Part shown: in pieces, positions 11,283 through 22,630 of the stretch
Numbering within the stretch: position 1 is the stretch's first letter
Layout of the letters: each line of letters opens with the position of its first letter
Notes under the pieces: model-generated
The model's input: the letters and a program-made list of their open reading frames with translations, nothing else
Told to the model about the DNA's origin: nothing
The model's database searches: none
Program-made: the position numbers and the translations under genes
Source: Termitomyces sp. T153
Taxonomy: Eukaryota; Basidiomycota; Agaricomycetes; Agaricales; Lyophyllaceae
NCBI GenBank assembly: GCA_018296165.2
Contig: JACKQL020000147.1
Span: 1 to 64,000 of the forward strand
Length of the DNA: 64,000 nucleotides
Direction: 5' to 3'

Positions 11283-11783
11283 CTATGTGAAACCAAGGAT
11301 CATATTCTGCTTGCCCAGACTGGTGACAGCAAAGACTGCACATTCTGTGTGATTCCAGTAGCAGAGGACAAGGTCAATCACAGAGCTAAATGGCACCTGC
11401 TTTGTTGGGCATTCTGTCAATGTTGAATACTGGAAGTCCAAGAACAGTTCCATTACTCTGCTGTCTAAGAGAGCAGTGACTCCACAAGTTTGCTGGGTGT
11501 CTGTGGTCTCAATGTCCATGTCAAGGTGCAGTGAGTTCACAAAGGGGCTTGAGGCCACTATGTACTGCCAGGGCATTTGGTGCTCCAAGGTGGGGCCATG
11601 CCAGTGGGTCCTAGTTGGCATTGGGGAACTTGGCTTGAACTCTGTAGTTGGTGTTTGTATGTCTGGAGGGGGAAACTGAGGTTCTTCTGTCTTAGAATGA
11701 TGGGCAATGGGAATGACAATGTCATTCTCTAGGAACAGACATGAGAACCTGTTAGTACTTGGCAACAGAGCCATACACTTCAT
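11283..11783 (-). pseudogene. Gypsy aspartic protease domain with altered active site
   Basis: The minus frame reads GVTALLDSRVMELFLDFQYS and later CAVFAVTSLGKQNMILGF. This is the retropepsin-like pattern (ALLDSGA...; FxVTxLGKQDxILGFTWL) of fungal Gypsy elements. The catalytic DSG triad is DSR here. The change fits AGC-GGA becoming AGC-AGA, a CpG to CpA transition, and would abolish activity. The domain lies between Gag and Pol, as expected. Confidence 0.75.
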
Positions 11784-11870
11784 CCATCACTTAACTAGAA
11801 ATCCTCCTCCAGATCTGGGTGTGATGTGTAGGTGTGGATCTCCTTTGGGGTTGACTCCAGTGCTGGCTCA

Positions 11871-12835
11871 TCAGGCAATGGAGCTCTGGTGGCATCCTTT
11901 ATGGCCAACAGTGGCATGAGGAGTTCCTCCTGCTTTACTGTAGAGAGATAGCATACCTCCAGCCTCAATGGGCAGTGTTGTGCAAAGTGCCCAGATTTCT
12001 TGCATCTCCAAAACAGTAACAGCAGAGTGTGGAGCTGTTAAGCAGTGTCCACATCCATGGGAATGCCTAGCAGCAGGTGGAGCAGTGTGGGGATGGCTGG
12101 AGGAGGTGTGGGCATTGGGAGAGCAGGCACAGGATACTGGAGGCTGGCAACCAGAGCAGGGTGCTGTGTTTAGTGGATGCAGTGGAGCTCCTGACAAATC
12201 TCCATGAGCTGCCACTGATCTATGGCTACCTTGTACCAGGAAGCAATCCTTTTGTTGTCTGGGCAGCCCTCCACAAGGTTGTCAATGCATTCTATTAGCA
12301 TGGGGTGTAGGCCATCCCAGAACACAAGGCACAGTTGAAAGCCATCAGGGTAGGCAGCTTGCTCAACCAATGCCCAGAAGAAGTTGATGTACTTGTCCAG
12401 CATCTACTTCCCTTGCCAATACTGCTTCCTGTCACATAGTGCTAAGGCAGTGGTTTTGGCAGGGTTGAGTGGGAAAAACTCCATATGAAAGTCCCTTTCA
12501 AAAGCTGCCCAGTCTGCAAAGATTCTGACACCTCTGGGGCATCTGAAAATCTACAATGCATAAGTGGAGGCATGTCTGGTCTTCATATCTAATAGTATAT
12601 AAGCTATCTTCAGTGCATTGGAGTTGAAGGCATCCTTGCTCAGGTGGATGTAGGTGAGGCAGGACTGGAGGAAGCACTCCCCACTGGAGCAAGCACTGTT
12701 GTACATGCCTGGGAGTGCAGAATGTGGAATCTGTTGCTGTAGGGTCACTGGAGCTGCAGGAGCAATTGCTGGAATGGCAGGGGCTGATTCCACTGCCAGG
12801 GAAGGTGCAGAGATAGGGAGTAGGCACTCAAGCAA
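11871..12835 (-). pseudogene. Gypsy Gag (capsid and zinc-knuckle) fragment
   Basis: The capsid-like part reads FLQSCLTYIHLSKDAFNSNA (12835-12551) and then, in another frame, DKYINFFWALVEQAAYPDGF and WYKVAIDQWQLMEI (12403-12170). These are typical of agaricomycete Gypsy Gag. Near 12010-11960 a minus frame reads WRCKKSGHFAQHCPLR, a zinc-knuckle remnant whose first cysteine is out of frame. Frameshifts and stops separate the pieces. Confidence 0.75.
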
Positions 12836-13135
12836 TGCCTAGAGCAATTGGGAGATATGATCTGTGGTTTGATGGAGGGTCAAGAGTTTGGTTGTGTGGT
12901 GGGTGAGAGATGATTACATCAGTTGCACCTGTTTTTCTAAGTGTAGCAGACAAGTCCAGGCTTTGTCCTGTGGGGCCAGAGCCACCAAGGGGGTGTCTGG
13001 GTTGGCAAGCTGAGATGTAGAACTCTGCAGTGCTTGATCCTAGTGGGAAAGCAACAAATAGGGGCTTAGAGATTCCTTGCAGGCTATGAGGAGCTTCTAG
13101 GCCAGTTTTAGATGACTTGTTCTGCTGTAAGGGCA

Positions 13136-13353
13136 ACCTCTGGGAGCAGTGGCTCAGAGTCATGCAGCTAGCAGAGGGGAATCCAAAGTATATTAGTGAA
13201 GTAGATGAGGATACAGCAGTAACTAATCACCTAGCAGTGAGGAATCTGAAGAGAACAAGTCTAAGGGTCCCTGCTGCTTGGTGCAGTGCATCTGTGGGCA
13301 GTGGAGACATGGGAATGGCTATACAGAAGGCTGGAGCTAGCCCTAACCCTAGG
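13136..13353 (-). repeat. Partial LTR (5' LTR of the minus-strand Gypsy relic)
   Basis: The reverse complement matches the LTR at 18179-18546 over CTAGGGTTAGGGCTAGC, then CCTTAGACTTGTTCTCTTCAG, and ends with CCAGAGGTTGCCCTTACA (terminal CA at 13137-13136). About 120 bp of the outer end are missing where the plus-strand relic begins. Confidence 0.8.
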
Positions 13354-13439
13354 AAAGTGATTTATGAGGTAATATAGAAGTGATTGATGAGGTAATATAG
13401 AAATTTTAGCTCTGGACAAATACAACCCTCTAAGTTCCT

Positions 13440-14130
13440 AATAACCTCCTCAGTCTTTTTTATTAAGAAGAAGGATGAGTCTCTTCATCTGGTTCAGGAA
13501 TATTGAGTCTTGAATGCAATGATGATTAAGAATTGCTACCTCTTGCCACTCATTTTGGACCTTGTCAACAACTTTTGAGGTGCATGCTACTTCACTAAGT
13601 TGGATGTTCATTGGGGCCACAACAATGTGCACATCAAAGAAGGAAATGAGTGGAAGGCAGCATCCAGAACCAATTGTGGACTCTTTGAACCTCTGGTAAT
13701 GTTCTTTGGTCTCACCAATAGCCCAGCCACTATCCAGACTATTATGAATGACATTCTCTGTGATCTGATTGCAGAAGGTGTTGTTTATGTGTATCTTGAC
13801 AATATCTTCATCTACACTAAATCTTTGTAGCATTGTCAGGTCATGTGCATTGTCCTAGGACACCTCTGCCAACACCAGCTCTATTGTAAGCCTGAGAAGT
13901 GTGAATTGGAGCAGACCAGGGTGGAGTACCTAGGGTTGATCATTTTGCATGAAATGGCTGACATGAACCCTGTCAAAGTGGCAAGTGTAATGGAGTGGCC
14001 CAAGCCAAGGAACAAGAAGGAAGTGCAGGCCTTTCTTGGCTTTGTCAATTTCTACTGGAGGTTCATACAGGATTTCTCCCACCATGCATGCCCACTCTTC
14101 AACCTCACTGTCAAGAATATAGCATGGTGA
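13440..14130 (+). pseudogene. Gypsy reverse transcriptase domain, inactivated
   Basis: Reads FFIKKKDESLHLVQEY, stop, VLNAMMIKN, then FTKLDVHWGHNNVHIKEGNE, GLFEPLVMFFGLTNSPATIQ, and the catalytic box as VYVYLDNIFIYT. In active elements this box is YLDD; the second Asp is Asn here (13801-13803), explained by GAC-GAT becoming GAC-AAT. Stops at TAT-TGA-GTC and TTT-TGA-GGT replace arginine CGA codons of the family. Later PEKCELEQTRVEYLGLI and EWPKPRNKKEVQAFLGFVNF mark the connection to RNase H. Confidence 0.88.
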
Positions 14131-14660
14131 TGGAAGCCCCTACAGCAAGCTGCCTTTGATGCCCTCAAGCAAGCCATGACTTCATAGCCTGTCCTCCTAT
14201 TCCCAGATGATGACTCTCTGTTCTGTGTGGAAGTGGATAGCTTAGACCTTGCCACAGGAGCAGTCCTCTCCCAGCAGTCAAAAGGGGATGGCAAGTGGCA
14301 TTCAGTAGCCTTCTACTTAAAAGCCTCAACACAGTGGAACAGAACTAAAAGATCCATGACAAAGAGATGCTTGCAATTATTCAATCCTTCAAAGAATAGC
14401 AGCATTTTCTTGAGGGCACACAACATAAGTTTGAAGTCTGGACAGACCACAAGACCTTTGAGTACTTCCATTCTGCTAAGAAACTCAATTGATGCCAAGC
14501 TCAGTGGTCCCTATATCTGGCCAACTTTGACTTCTCACTGCACCACAAATCTGGATGGAGCATGGGCAAACCAGATGCATTGTCTAGGCAGGCTAACTAT
14601 GGCATGGGAGCAGGGGATAATGACAACATTGTCCTCCTCAAGCCTGAGCTCTTTGCCATC
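14131..14660 (+). pseudogene. Gypsy RNase H domain
   Basis: Reads PVLLFPDDDSLFCVEVDSLD, then GAVLSQQSKGDGKWHSVAFY, and, in a shifted frame, DFSLHHKSGWSMGKPDALSR. These are the RNase H and post-RNase H signatures of Gypsy Pol. Frameshifts near 14,400 and 14,560 break the frame. The region corresponds to the minus-strand RNase H fragment at 10570-10760. Confidence 0.8.
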
Positions 14661-14799
14661 TATGCTCTAGAAGGGATTGTGGTTCAGGGGGATGAGGCAA
14701 ACAACCTCATAGACATCTGGAGAGGGAACCAAGAGGGTGCACCAAAGGATGTGGTTGCCCAGGCTATGCAGGCCCTATGAGCTATATGAGCAAGTGTTG

Positions 14800-15320
14800 T
14801 TAAGTCTATGCATGCAGATTAGTGGGGTCTTCAGAATGGGCTTCTGACCTTCAGAGGACATGTCTATGTGCCTAATGTTCCAGAGCTTTGCTAGTACATT
14901 GCAGAGCAACACCATGACTTTTGAGTAACAGGACATGCTGGAAGGTGGAAGATGCTGGAGCTAGTATCTTGGCACTACTAGTGACCACAAATCTCCTGAT
15001 ATATAGGCACCTATACTAGCACCTATGACTTCTGTTTCCACACCAAGCCTTGTCACCAGGCACTCATGGGCCAGCTCCACCCTCTCCCTATTCTGGATGC
15101 TTGCTGGAGTGTGGCATTAGTGGATTTTATCATGGAACTCCTAAATGCTCATGGATACAATGCAGTGATGGTGTGGAGGACCTCTATAGTAAACAAGCCC
15201 ACTTCATTCCTACCTACACAACATGCTCTACCTTGGGAGCAGCTAGCTTGTACCACAAGAATGTCTGGAAGCTCTATGGCCTGTCAGATGGGTATGTCTC
15301 TAAAGAATGCACCTGAGAAT
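14800..15320 (+). pseudogene. Gypsy integrase, N-terminal zinc and first part of the DDE core
   Basis: A degenerate HHCC zinc region (AEQHHDF-stop-VTGHAGRWKMLELVSWHYW...CFHTKPC) is followed by the core: PLPILDACWSVALVDFIMEL, NAHGYNAVMV, DLYSKQAHFIPTYTTCSTLG and the KNVWKLYGLSDGYVS strand. Directly after this the sequence jumps to the downstream VNEFVNRMK segment. The second Asp and the Glu of the DD35E triad are therefore deleted in this copy. Confidence 0.8.
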
Positions 15321-15360
15321 TATACCACCCTGCACACCCTTCTGAGAATGACTCTGTAAA

Positions 15361-15994
15361 TGAGTTTGTGAACAGGATGAAGAGGGCACAGGAGGAGGCA
15401 AAGGCTGCATTGGTAAAGGCCAAGAACAACATGGCATGGTACTATAATTGCCAATGGATACCAGCCCCAGTTTACAAGCCCAGAGACCATGTGTACTTGA
15501 ACAGCTCAGACATTAAGACAACAAGGCCATCCCAAAAGCTGTTACATTGTCATCTTGGCCCCTTCATGATGGAGAAGAAAGTAGGGCCTTTAGCATATGG
15601 ACTTAAGCTCCCAGCAGGCCTATGTCAATTGCACTCAGTCTTTAATGTTGTCAAACTGTTTCCAGCTCCAGAGGATCCAATCCCTGGCCACTGCCCTAAG
15701 CCACCCCCATCACCAGTTCTGGTCAATGATGAGGAGGAGTATGAGGTGGAGAAAATCCTAGATAGCAGGATATTCTAAGACAAGCTGCAGTTTAAGGTGA
15801 ACTGGAAGGAATATAGCATTAAGAACATCTCTTGGGAACCACAGGCCAATGTGCATGCACCTGCCCTGGTCTGGGACTTCTATTGCAAGCATTGCAATGC
15901 CCTAAAAGCCATTCAAGGCATCTACTCCATTTTAGCAGCTGACCAGGCAATCCATGAATTTTTCTACTCAGTATATCAAGACACTGCATGCTAG
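15361..15994 (+). pseudogene. Integrase C-terminus with chromodomain
   Basis: The frame 15368-15778 gives NRMKRAQEEAKAALVKAKNN, PVYKPRDHVYLNSSDIKTTR, LGPFMMEKKVGPLAYGLKLP, then VFNVVKLFPAPEDPIPG and EEEYEVEKILDSRIF. A TAA follows, after which KLQFKVNWKEYSIKNISWEP and NVHAPALVWDFYCKH complete a chromodomain. Chromodomains guide chromovirus integrases to marked chromatin. Only one stop interrupts an otherwise good reading, so this is the best preserved part of the relic. Confidence 0.85.
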
Positions 15995-16002
15995 AGGGGC
16001 AA

Positions 16003-16350
16003 TGATGTCAGGGGACCACTGTAGCCAGACCCTTGATCATGTGATTGGGTTAGCATGTGCACTATTGACATGTTGATGCATATGCCTTGGTCATGTAATT
16101 TGCCAACCTATTGATGAATGTGACTTGGTCACATGATTTCGCTGACCTGTTGAGGCATGGGATTTGGTCATGTGACTTCAAGTAAATTTCCCAAACACTG
16201 GCATTGGGAATCCTCAGACTTGTTCTCTTTGGATCTCTCTTTACTAGGTATATAGTTATGCTTGTAGATACTGCACTATGCCAAATAGACTTTGGGTCTC
16301 TCTTTGCCAGTTAAGTAATTGAGCCACAGCTTCCAGAGGTCACTCTTACA
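16003..16350 (+). repeat. 3' LTR of the plus-strand Gypsy relic
   Basis: It starts TGATGTCAGGGGAC directly after the chromodomain stop and a short purine tract, and ends CCAGAGGTCACTCTTACA. It shares TCCTCAGACTTGTTCTCTT and other blocks with the LTR at 18179-18546. It is flanked by unrelated sequence on the right. Confidence 0.75.
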
Positions 16351-16780
16351 CTTTGACTTGTGAAAATTTTCTGGGAGCCATTTAAACATTTGCTGAGAGC
16401 CATTCAGCCATGACTTGTTTTTTCAGGAACAACTGCTGTTTTCACTAGCTGATCTTCCTAGAAGAACTGCTGCTGCCCTCAACCAAGTTTAAATTTAGTG
16501 TAGACTACTTTATGCTAGGCATTCACTAGCTGTTCTTCCTACAAGTACACTTACTACTCTCAATCAAGTTGAATTCAGCTATATACTAATCATACATTAT
16601 TTATATTAATTATAAGTCCTATAATACCAACTACAAAAACTGCTCACAATGCCTCTGATGGTGCCTTATTTGCAAAGAACCTAGAAAAAGTACACAGTAA
16701 GTAGGCTATAAATCAAAACAAGACCAAAAAATAGAAAGAGAACAGTCTTTACAACAATTGCTCATCAGACAGCTACACCT
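16351..16780. other. CpG-poor spacer between Gypsy relics
   Basis: No conserved motif. It contains a partial internal duplication (ttcactagctgatcttcctagaagaactgct... and ttcactagctgttcttcctacaagtacact, about 100 bp apart). Possibly remains of another LTR or of a target sequence. Confidence 0.4.
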
Positions 16781-17195
16781 CCTCCCCATACCCTCAAAAT
16801 GATGGAGTGTCACTTTGGTGCACTTCATTGTAGAGCTCCCTGATACCCACAGTTATGATGCCACCATGGTAGTGGTGGACCTATATGGCAAATGAGCACA
16901 CTTCATCCCCACTCACACCACTTGATCTGCCATGGGCACTGCAAACCTGTACTGAAGAAATGTCTGGAAGCTCCATGGCCTCTCCAATGCCTATGTATCA
17001 GACCACAGGCCACAATTTGTAGTGGACTTTACTAGAGAGCTCTACCAACTACCTGGTATAAAATTGCACATCTCCACTGCCTACTACCCACAGTCCAATG
17101 GCCAGACAGAACACCTGAATCAGGAGCTTGAGCAATATTTCCACCTCTTCTGCAATGAGCATTAGGATGACTGGGACAAACTCCTCTCCAATGCT

Positions 17196-17633
17196 GAGTT
17201 CCAGTATAACAACTATGTTTATGCAGCCACCCAGTTCTTGCCCTTCTTTCTGGATACCAAATGCACCTGCACATAGGCTTTGAACTCCAGGCCTAGCCAT
17301 TGGAGAATGAAGCAGTGAATGAGTTTGTGGACTGGATGAAGAGGTCACAGAAAGAAGCCCAGACAGCTCTGGCAAAGGCAAAGAATGACATGGCATGGTA
17401 TTACAACTGCAGAAGAGTTCCAGTATAACAACTATGTTTATGCAGCCACCCAGTTCTTGCCCTTCTTTCTGGATACCAAATGCACCTGCACATAGGCTTT
17501 GAACTCCAGGCCTAGCCATTGGAGAATGAAGCAGTGAATGAGTTTGTGGACTGGATGAAGAGGTCACAGAAAGAAGCCCAGACAGCTCTGGCAAAGGCAA
17601 AGAATGACATGGCATGGTATTACAACTGCAGAA
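17196..17633 (+). repeat. Perfect tandem duplication of 219 bp inside the integrase relic
   Basis: The 219 bp starting gagttccagtataacaacta occur at 17196-17414 and again at 17415-17633 with no difference that I can see. The length is a multiple of three. Because the surrounding element is old and decayed, the duplication must be much younger than the element, or it is an assembly artefact. Confidence 0.9.
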
Positions 17634-18178
17634 GACCCCTGGCACCCAAGTACCAGCCCAGGGATTTGGTCTACTTGGACACCTCCAATATTACAAGCAC
17701 CCAACTATTAAGAAAGCTCTCACACTGCTAGTTAGAACTCTTTATGGTAGAACAACAGATTGGGCCACTAGCCTATTGACTCTGACTCCTTGCAGGGATG
17801 TGCTAGCTCCACCTGGTGTTTAACATGGTCAAGCTAATGCCAGGCTCAAAGGACCCTATTCCAGGGTAATGCCTGGCACCCCCACCACCTCTAGTAGTGG
17901 TCAACAACAGTGAGGAGTACAAGGTGGAGGAAATCCTGGACAGTTGTCTGTTCCAACAACAGTTACAATACAAGGTGAAGTGGAAAGGTTATGGAATCAA
18001 GAACATTCTGGAAACTTCAGGAGAATGTGCATGTGCTGGGGCTGGTTAGGGAGTTCTATCAGAGGTACCCAGACACACTACAAGCCATCTGAGAAATCTA
18101 CCCCATCTCACTAGCAGACCAGGCAATCTGGAACTTCTTTTACTCCACAAATCGAGATGCCACATGCTAGAGAGGAGG

Positions 18179-18546
18179 TGATGTTAGGGGACTTCCATTT
18201 GTGAACTTACCTCTGACTTCCATTTCTGACCTCTATAGCAATCTCTGTGGCTTGTTCCAGACTCCTGGAGATCTCTAGAGACCCACAGAACTTTCCATGA
18301 TTCCTTGTTAAGCACTTCTCTAGGGTTAGGGCTAGCTTGAGCCTTCTATACAGCTGTTCTCATGCCTCCACTGCCTGCTGATCTACTGCACTGAGTAGTG
18401 GGGATCCTTAGACTTGTTCTCTTCAGATTCCCCTCTGCTAGATGATTAGTTACTATTTGTATTGTTGGTTACCTTACTAAATATACTTTGGATTCCTCTT
18501 TGCTAGTTATGTGATTAAGCCACTACTCCCAGAGGTTGCCCTTACA
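18179..18546 (+). repeat. 3' LTR of the second Gypsy relic
   Basis: It begins TGATGTTAGGGGAC after the purine tract AGAGAGGAGG and ends AGAGGTTGCCCTTACA. It shows the TG...CA termini of LTRs and matches the partial minus-strand LTR at 13136-13353 over most of its length. It contains CTAGGGTTAGGGCTAG, also present in the other copy. Confidence 0.82.
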
Positions 18547-20245
18547 GTTAGGAGTTGATTCCAATAACAGCAGGGCTTGTTTTGGAGTGTTGATGTCCTG
18601 GAGGTTGGTCAATAAAGGCACAAAGGATCTGAATGTTTGCTAGCAAGGTGTTGGAGGCTTGTGCTGTTGACAAAGGTAGAGGGGGCTCTATTGGAAAGTT
18701 CTTGAGTCAAATATTGGTGGCATGCAGACTTTGATGGAGTGACAGGAGGTCCAGGAGATGTTGGTGCTGCCTTTGGGTCCTTAGGGAGAGGTGTGGCATT
18801 GGAGAGGACTGGTCTAGAGCTGTGTAGTCATTCTGGGTGGGGTGAGGTTGGGCCAGTGAGTTTGGGGAAGTCAGCAGTGAAGGGCAGAGGTGCTTGACTA
18901 AGTGGCTGGCAGTTGGAGGTCTCATCATTTTTTGTTGGCAGGGAGGATAGTTTGCTCTTGATGCAGCAAGTGATTGTCTCCAGCAGAGAGTTGTATTAGT
19001 GTCAACTTTGGTGTTAGTGAGGTGCCAGAGAAGTTGTCAAACAATTGATTGATCATTGCCAGGAGTTGGTTGATGATGGGGTTAGTGGTGTCATAGTCAA
19101 CCTTAGTAGGAGGCAGAGCTGGCAGAGGAGAGGAGAGAGGTGTGGCAGGGGACAGCATGAAAGTGATGCAATAGGAGTTGAGCTGGGAGGGTGTCTATAG
19201 AAAGAGCCACCATGTAGAGGAGTAAGCAGGGTGGAGGGGACTTTTGCATTGGATCCACAACTCAATGTGCCTTGGCAATCAGGGCAAGCTAGAATGAATC
19301 CTAGTAGGTCTCAGGTATAGGCTGACCAAAGACATTGAGAGTTCTGGTGGGAGGGTATGCAGGATTAAATTACAGACATTACAAATGGAGTAAGGAGGAG
19401 TCTTGATATTATGTCAGGTTCCACTGATCATGGGGGCTCAGCTTAACTGGACAAGTCCTTACTAGGTGGATGTGGTGTCCTGCACTGATAACTTAGTGCT
19501 TTGGAGAGGTCTGAACTTTAGATACTTGCAAGAGTAAGCCAAAGGGAATGGTCTGAGCAAGTCTGAAGTAGTTTAGGAAAGTCTAAGACAAGGTATGAGG
19601 AAGAGTTGGGCTTAGGGAAGTTCCAGGTACAAGTCTGGGAGTGAGTGTCAATGGTGTGGGGAAAACAGAGGCTATGCAAGTGATGGGAGTGGGGCTGGAG
19701 TTTGATGGGGGATAAATGGATGCTGATGGGTTTTGGAGCCAAGTGGGTAGTGAGGTCCAGAGTTGGTTAAGAATGTTTGGGAGGTTGTGATCATAAGCAT
19801 GGAGTTTGTGATGGCATTAGAGTTGAAGGAGACTTGGACACAACAAAAGAAATATAGACAAGCAAGACAAGACTGAGTCAAAGTGAGATTGAGATGAGAA
19901 TAAAAATAGATTGAATCAGAGATACAAAAAGATAACAAGACAATGATGGAGATAAAGATGAGGCAAGAATGGAACACCATAGGCACCTCTAGCACAAACT
20001 ACATCACAAAGCTGAGTCCCTCTCCTTTTTCCTTTTCTCACCCAACACTCTGAAACCCTTGTTCAGTTTTCTCCATGCCACAAAGCACTTCCAGCTCCTT
20101 GACACCACCTGCCAGCCCTATAGTCTTGCCACCCCAGCACCTACAGCTCACTCTGCCCCAGCAACCATTCCCAGGGACACTCCTATATACTCTTTTACTT
20201 AACCCTCTCTAATCTTGGCACTGGTCTTTCCCCCACCCCCAACAG
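18547..20245 (-). mobile_element. CpG-poor retroelement-like sequence, minus-strand leader or Gag N-terminus
   Basis: Minus-strand fragments rich in Ser, Pro, Leu and Thr (for example 18928-18707 and 19265-19053) resemble the weakly conserved Gag N-terminal region, and a phrase like ANIQILCAFIDQPPG also fits. No domain is decisive. CpG is almost absent, so I group it with the surrounding Gypsy relics, at low confidence. Confidence 0.35.
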
Positions 20246-20249
20246 CTTC

Positions 20250-22630
20250 AATTATCTCTCCTGTGGGTTGGGCTTGTGACTGCACTGCTTGATCCCTGCC
20301 ACCTGTGGGGCAATGGCACTTGTAGCCACACATCCTCTCTCCTTCTCATTCCATGTGTTAGGGCTGTACCAAGGGAGTATGGTCTAAAATGGCCATGGAA
20401 AACTGACCCACTCATTCTCTGCATACATGGGGGGGGGTGGTACTCTATGGCTCTTGTAGCATTCCTATAGTAGTAGTCCTCATAGTACTGTGCACCATGG
20501 CACTGTGTGTCAAGCACATTAATGGAATTAAAAAAAAAAAGTTATTCCAATACAACCATCTTTGGGTGGTTGGGAGGGTGTCACAGTGGAGGGCTCTCAA
20601 GAGCCCTCTACCTGACTATACCTAACAGCAGAACCAGGAAGTGCGGTAGCATCTGCAGAAAAGGGGAAAACCCCTGTGTATGCACTCATAGTGCTGAAGT
20701 TGGAAGGACTTCAATCCTTCCTAGGTGCCACAGAAGGTCAGCTCAACTCTTCAATGGTGGTGACACCAATGAATAGTGAAGAGGACTTCTCTTCTAGGAC
20801 TCATGGCTCTGTATGATTGTGAGCTAGTCCTGTGCTGGATATGCAATTGGCAGCTCCAGCAGCATTCATTGAGACAATACCAGAGGATGTTGGGGACACC
20901 TCTGATATGGATGGTGAGGCTCACCCAGATGACATCCTTTGTGAAAGGGTGATGGTGTTCAGGCAGAACTATGTTGAGGTTCTCAAGACCTCATCCCAGT
21001 AATGTTTAGCTGCTAGAGTAGCTAAAAATATTGTGATTCAGAGGTTGTTTGGAGACAATGTGATCCCAACAGACCCAATGAAGTACATGGATATTTACAT
21101 GCTGTTCTTAGCACAGGAGGTAGCAGATTACCTCCAGCATAACCAGCTACAGGGATTGCAGGCATTGTCTACAATGCTGTCACCATATCTTGGTGGAGCT
21201 TATGTGCCCCAATTATTTCCAGTCAACAAAGCATTGACTCTGTTGCAAGCACTACAATAGCCTAGTGAAACACCATGTGATTATGCACCTAGGCAGGCTG
21301 CAGTGGACTGTCAATGACAGGCCACATTGGGTACAATTGTAGCACCAGACTTGGCATCTACTGATGTGGGGTCAGTGATTATGATAGAACAACTTGTGGT
21401 GTGGCATAGACCTGGGTGCTGACTTGAGAAGATTGAATTGCTCTACAGTGATTTTGCAATAGGGATATGGAGGACTTCAGACAGTCCTATGTGGATGATT
21501 AAGGGGTGGTGTTCCAGGAGAATACCACCTATAATGCATGGCCAGAGGGGTACATTTTACTGGAAGAAACTAGGCCAACTAAGAAGGAGTGAGAGTTTTG
21601 CTCCTCTCTAAGAGACAAAAATGCTAGGACTGGACAGAGGCCCATGGAGTCCCAGAAACATGCAGGTCAAGAAGCAAATGCTACTTCAATCTGGTCTGGA
21701 GAAAGAATTATGGGTAAAGGAGAACCTGGATGAGGATTACCTGATAGTGATCCTATGTCCTCTCCACTCTCTATACCACACCATGAACCCCAGAGTCCAG
21801 GAGGAGGAGGTGGAGGCTCAGGAAGAGGACCACCTTTCCCTGCTTGTGGACTACCACCACTCCCTGGAGGACCAAATAATGGTCCCTCTGGCAAGAACAA
21901 TAGTGTGGAACAAAGAGCAGTAAGAAGGCTACAGTCCTCCTAGAGAGACAGCTGTGGTGGTTTTCAATGCCACTGCAATATGTGGATGCTTTGCTACTCC
22001 AGAAGTGCAGGAAGCCCATAAATACCACTACCAGAAAATGCATGATTGTCTGAGGGTGGTGATGGAGCAGTTACTTGCAGTATTACTGGCAATACCAGAA
22101 GGACTCAAGCTGAGGCAGAGTGATCCATCAAAAATGATCACTCCCTATGCAGGGTCTGCCAAGTTTAGCAAACTTGAAGACTGGTTAATGAGCATCTGCA
22201 TGTTCTACACTGTAGCTCAGTATAGTGGAGATGGGTGTGATCATGAGAAAGTCCTGATCCTGATGGACTTTCTAGCTGCAGGCATGCTGAAGTGGTACCT
22301 ATAACATGTAATACATGTCAATAGGGCCCAGTCCCACTGGAGGTTTGAGGACATGATCCTTGGACTGTACAATTAATTTGTATAGCCTTCAATGATGCAA
22401 GATGCATGTGATGCCTTCTGCAACATGGTATATGCAGTCAAAGAGGGAGTGCAAGGCTTCTATGATGCTTTGCTCAACTATGCTCAAAGCATGACCATGT
22501 TCCCTGACAAATTTACCATTTGTGAGCAGTTTTTGGAGGAGATACCCTCTGACATGCTTGTTGCATTAATACATGATGGCAGATGGGCTTACAAAGTCCA
22601 GGAGGCCATGGCCAGTAATGGTATGGATAA
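20250..22630 (+). mobile_element. Gypsy Gag relic, plus strand, truncated at its 3' side
   Basis: After a Pro/Gly-rich linker (PQSPGGGGGGSGRGPPFP near 21,790), the capsid region reads AYAGSAKFSKLEDWLMSICM with one substitution, then HEKVLILMDFLAAGMLKWYL (21954-22304), then MMQDACDAFCNMVYAVKEGV and FTICEQFLEEIPSDMLVALI (22392-22570). This is the conserved Gag capsid pattern of agaricomycete Gypsy elements. Stops lie near 22,303, 22,375 and 22,384. The Gag reading ends near 22,620, where CpG-normal sequence begins. No zinc knuckle or Pol follows. Confidence 0.8.

Larger units (their letters stand above)
10570..13353 (-). mobile_element. Gypsy-type LTR retrotransposon relic, minus strand, with internal RT deletion
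   Basis: On the minus strand the order is partial 5' LTR (13353-13136), Gag (about 12835-11870), protease (11783-11283), the segment that precedes RT (11093-about 10770) and then directly RNase H (about 10760-10570). Most of the reverse transcriptase is missing, because the reading jumps from FEDVFSKASFDLLTSGP to LLFLDNNSPFWVEADSSDF. The LTR matches those at 16003-16350 and 18179-18546, so these relics belong to one family. The sequence is almost free of CpG. Confidence 0.85.
13430..16350 (+). mobile_element. Gypsy (chromovirus) LTR retrotransposon relic, plus strand
   Basis: Order: RT (13440-14130), RNase H (14180-14660), integrase (14800-15320), integrase C-terminus and chromodomain (15361-15994), 3' LTR (16003-16350). 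The 5' LTR, Gag and protease are absent because the relic starts directly after a truncated LTR of opposite orientation. A deletion inside the integrase removes the second catalytic Asp and the Glu. The block is nearly CpG-free; no CG was found by eye in 13,861-14,400. Confidence 0.9.
16781..18546 (+). mobile_element. Second Gypsy relic: integrase, chromodomain and 3' LTR
   Basis: Split over frames, the reading gives integrase core motifs near 16,990-17,290 (SDHRPQFVVDFTRELYQLPG, STAYYPQSNGQTEHLNQELE and EFQYNNYVYAATQ), then VNEFVDWMKRSQKEAQTALA, a degenerate GPF/Y region and, at 17,900-18,170, the chromodomain (EEYKVEEILDSCLFQQQLQY; YKVKWKGYG). A purine-rich tract and the LTR follow. It supplies the integrase half that the upstream relic lacks, but many stops are present and a 219-bp tandem duplication interrupts it. 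Confidence 0.82.

Noticed and set aside
11113..12298. Several plus-strand frames in the Gag/protease area
   Set aside because: They are shadows of the minus-strand Gypsy relic.
18311..18335. AGGGTTAGGG as a possible interstitial telomere repeat
   Set aside because: Only about two TTAGGG-like units, present at the same place in two LTR copies, so it belongs to the LTR.
1..22620. Repeat-induced point mutation of the ascomycete type
   Set aside because: Losses are concentrated at CpG and not CpA, and young perfect duplications such as the 219-bp repeat are untouched; methylation decay explains the pattern better.
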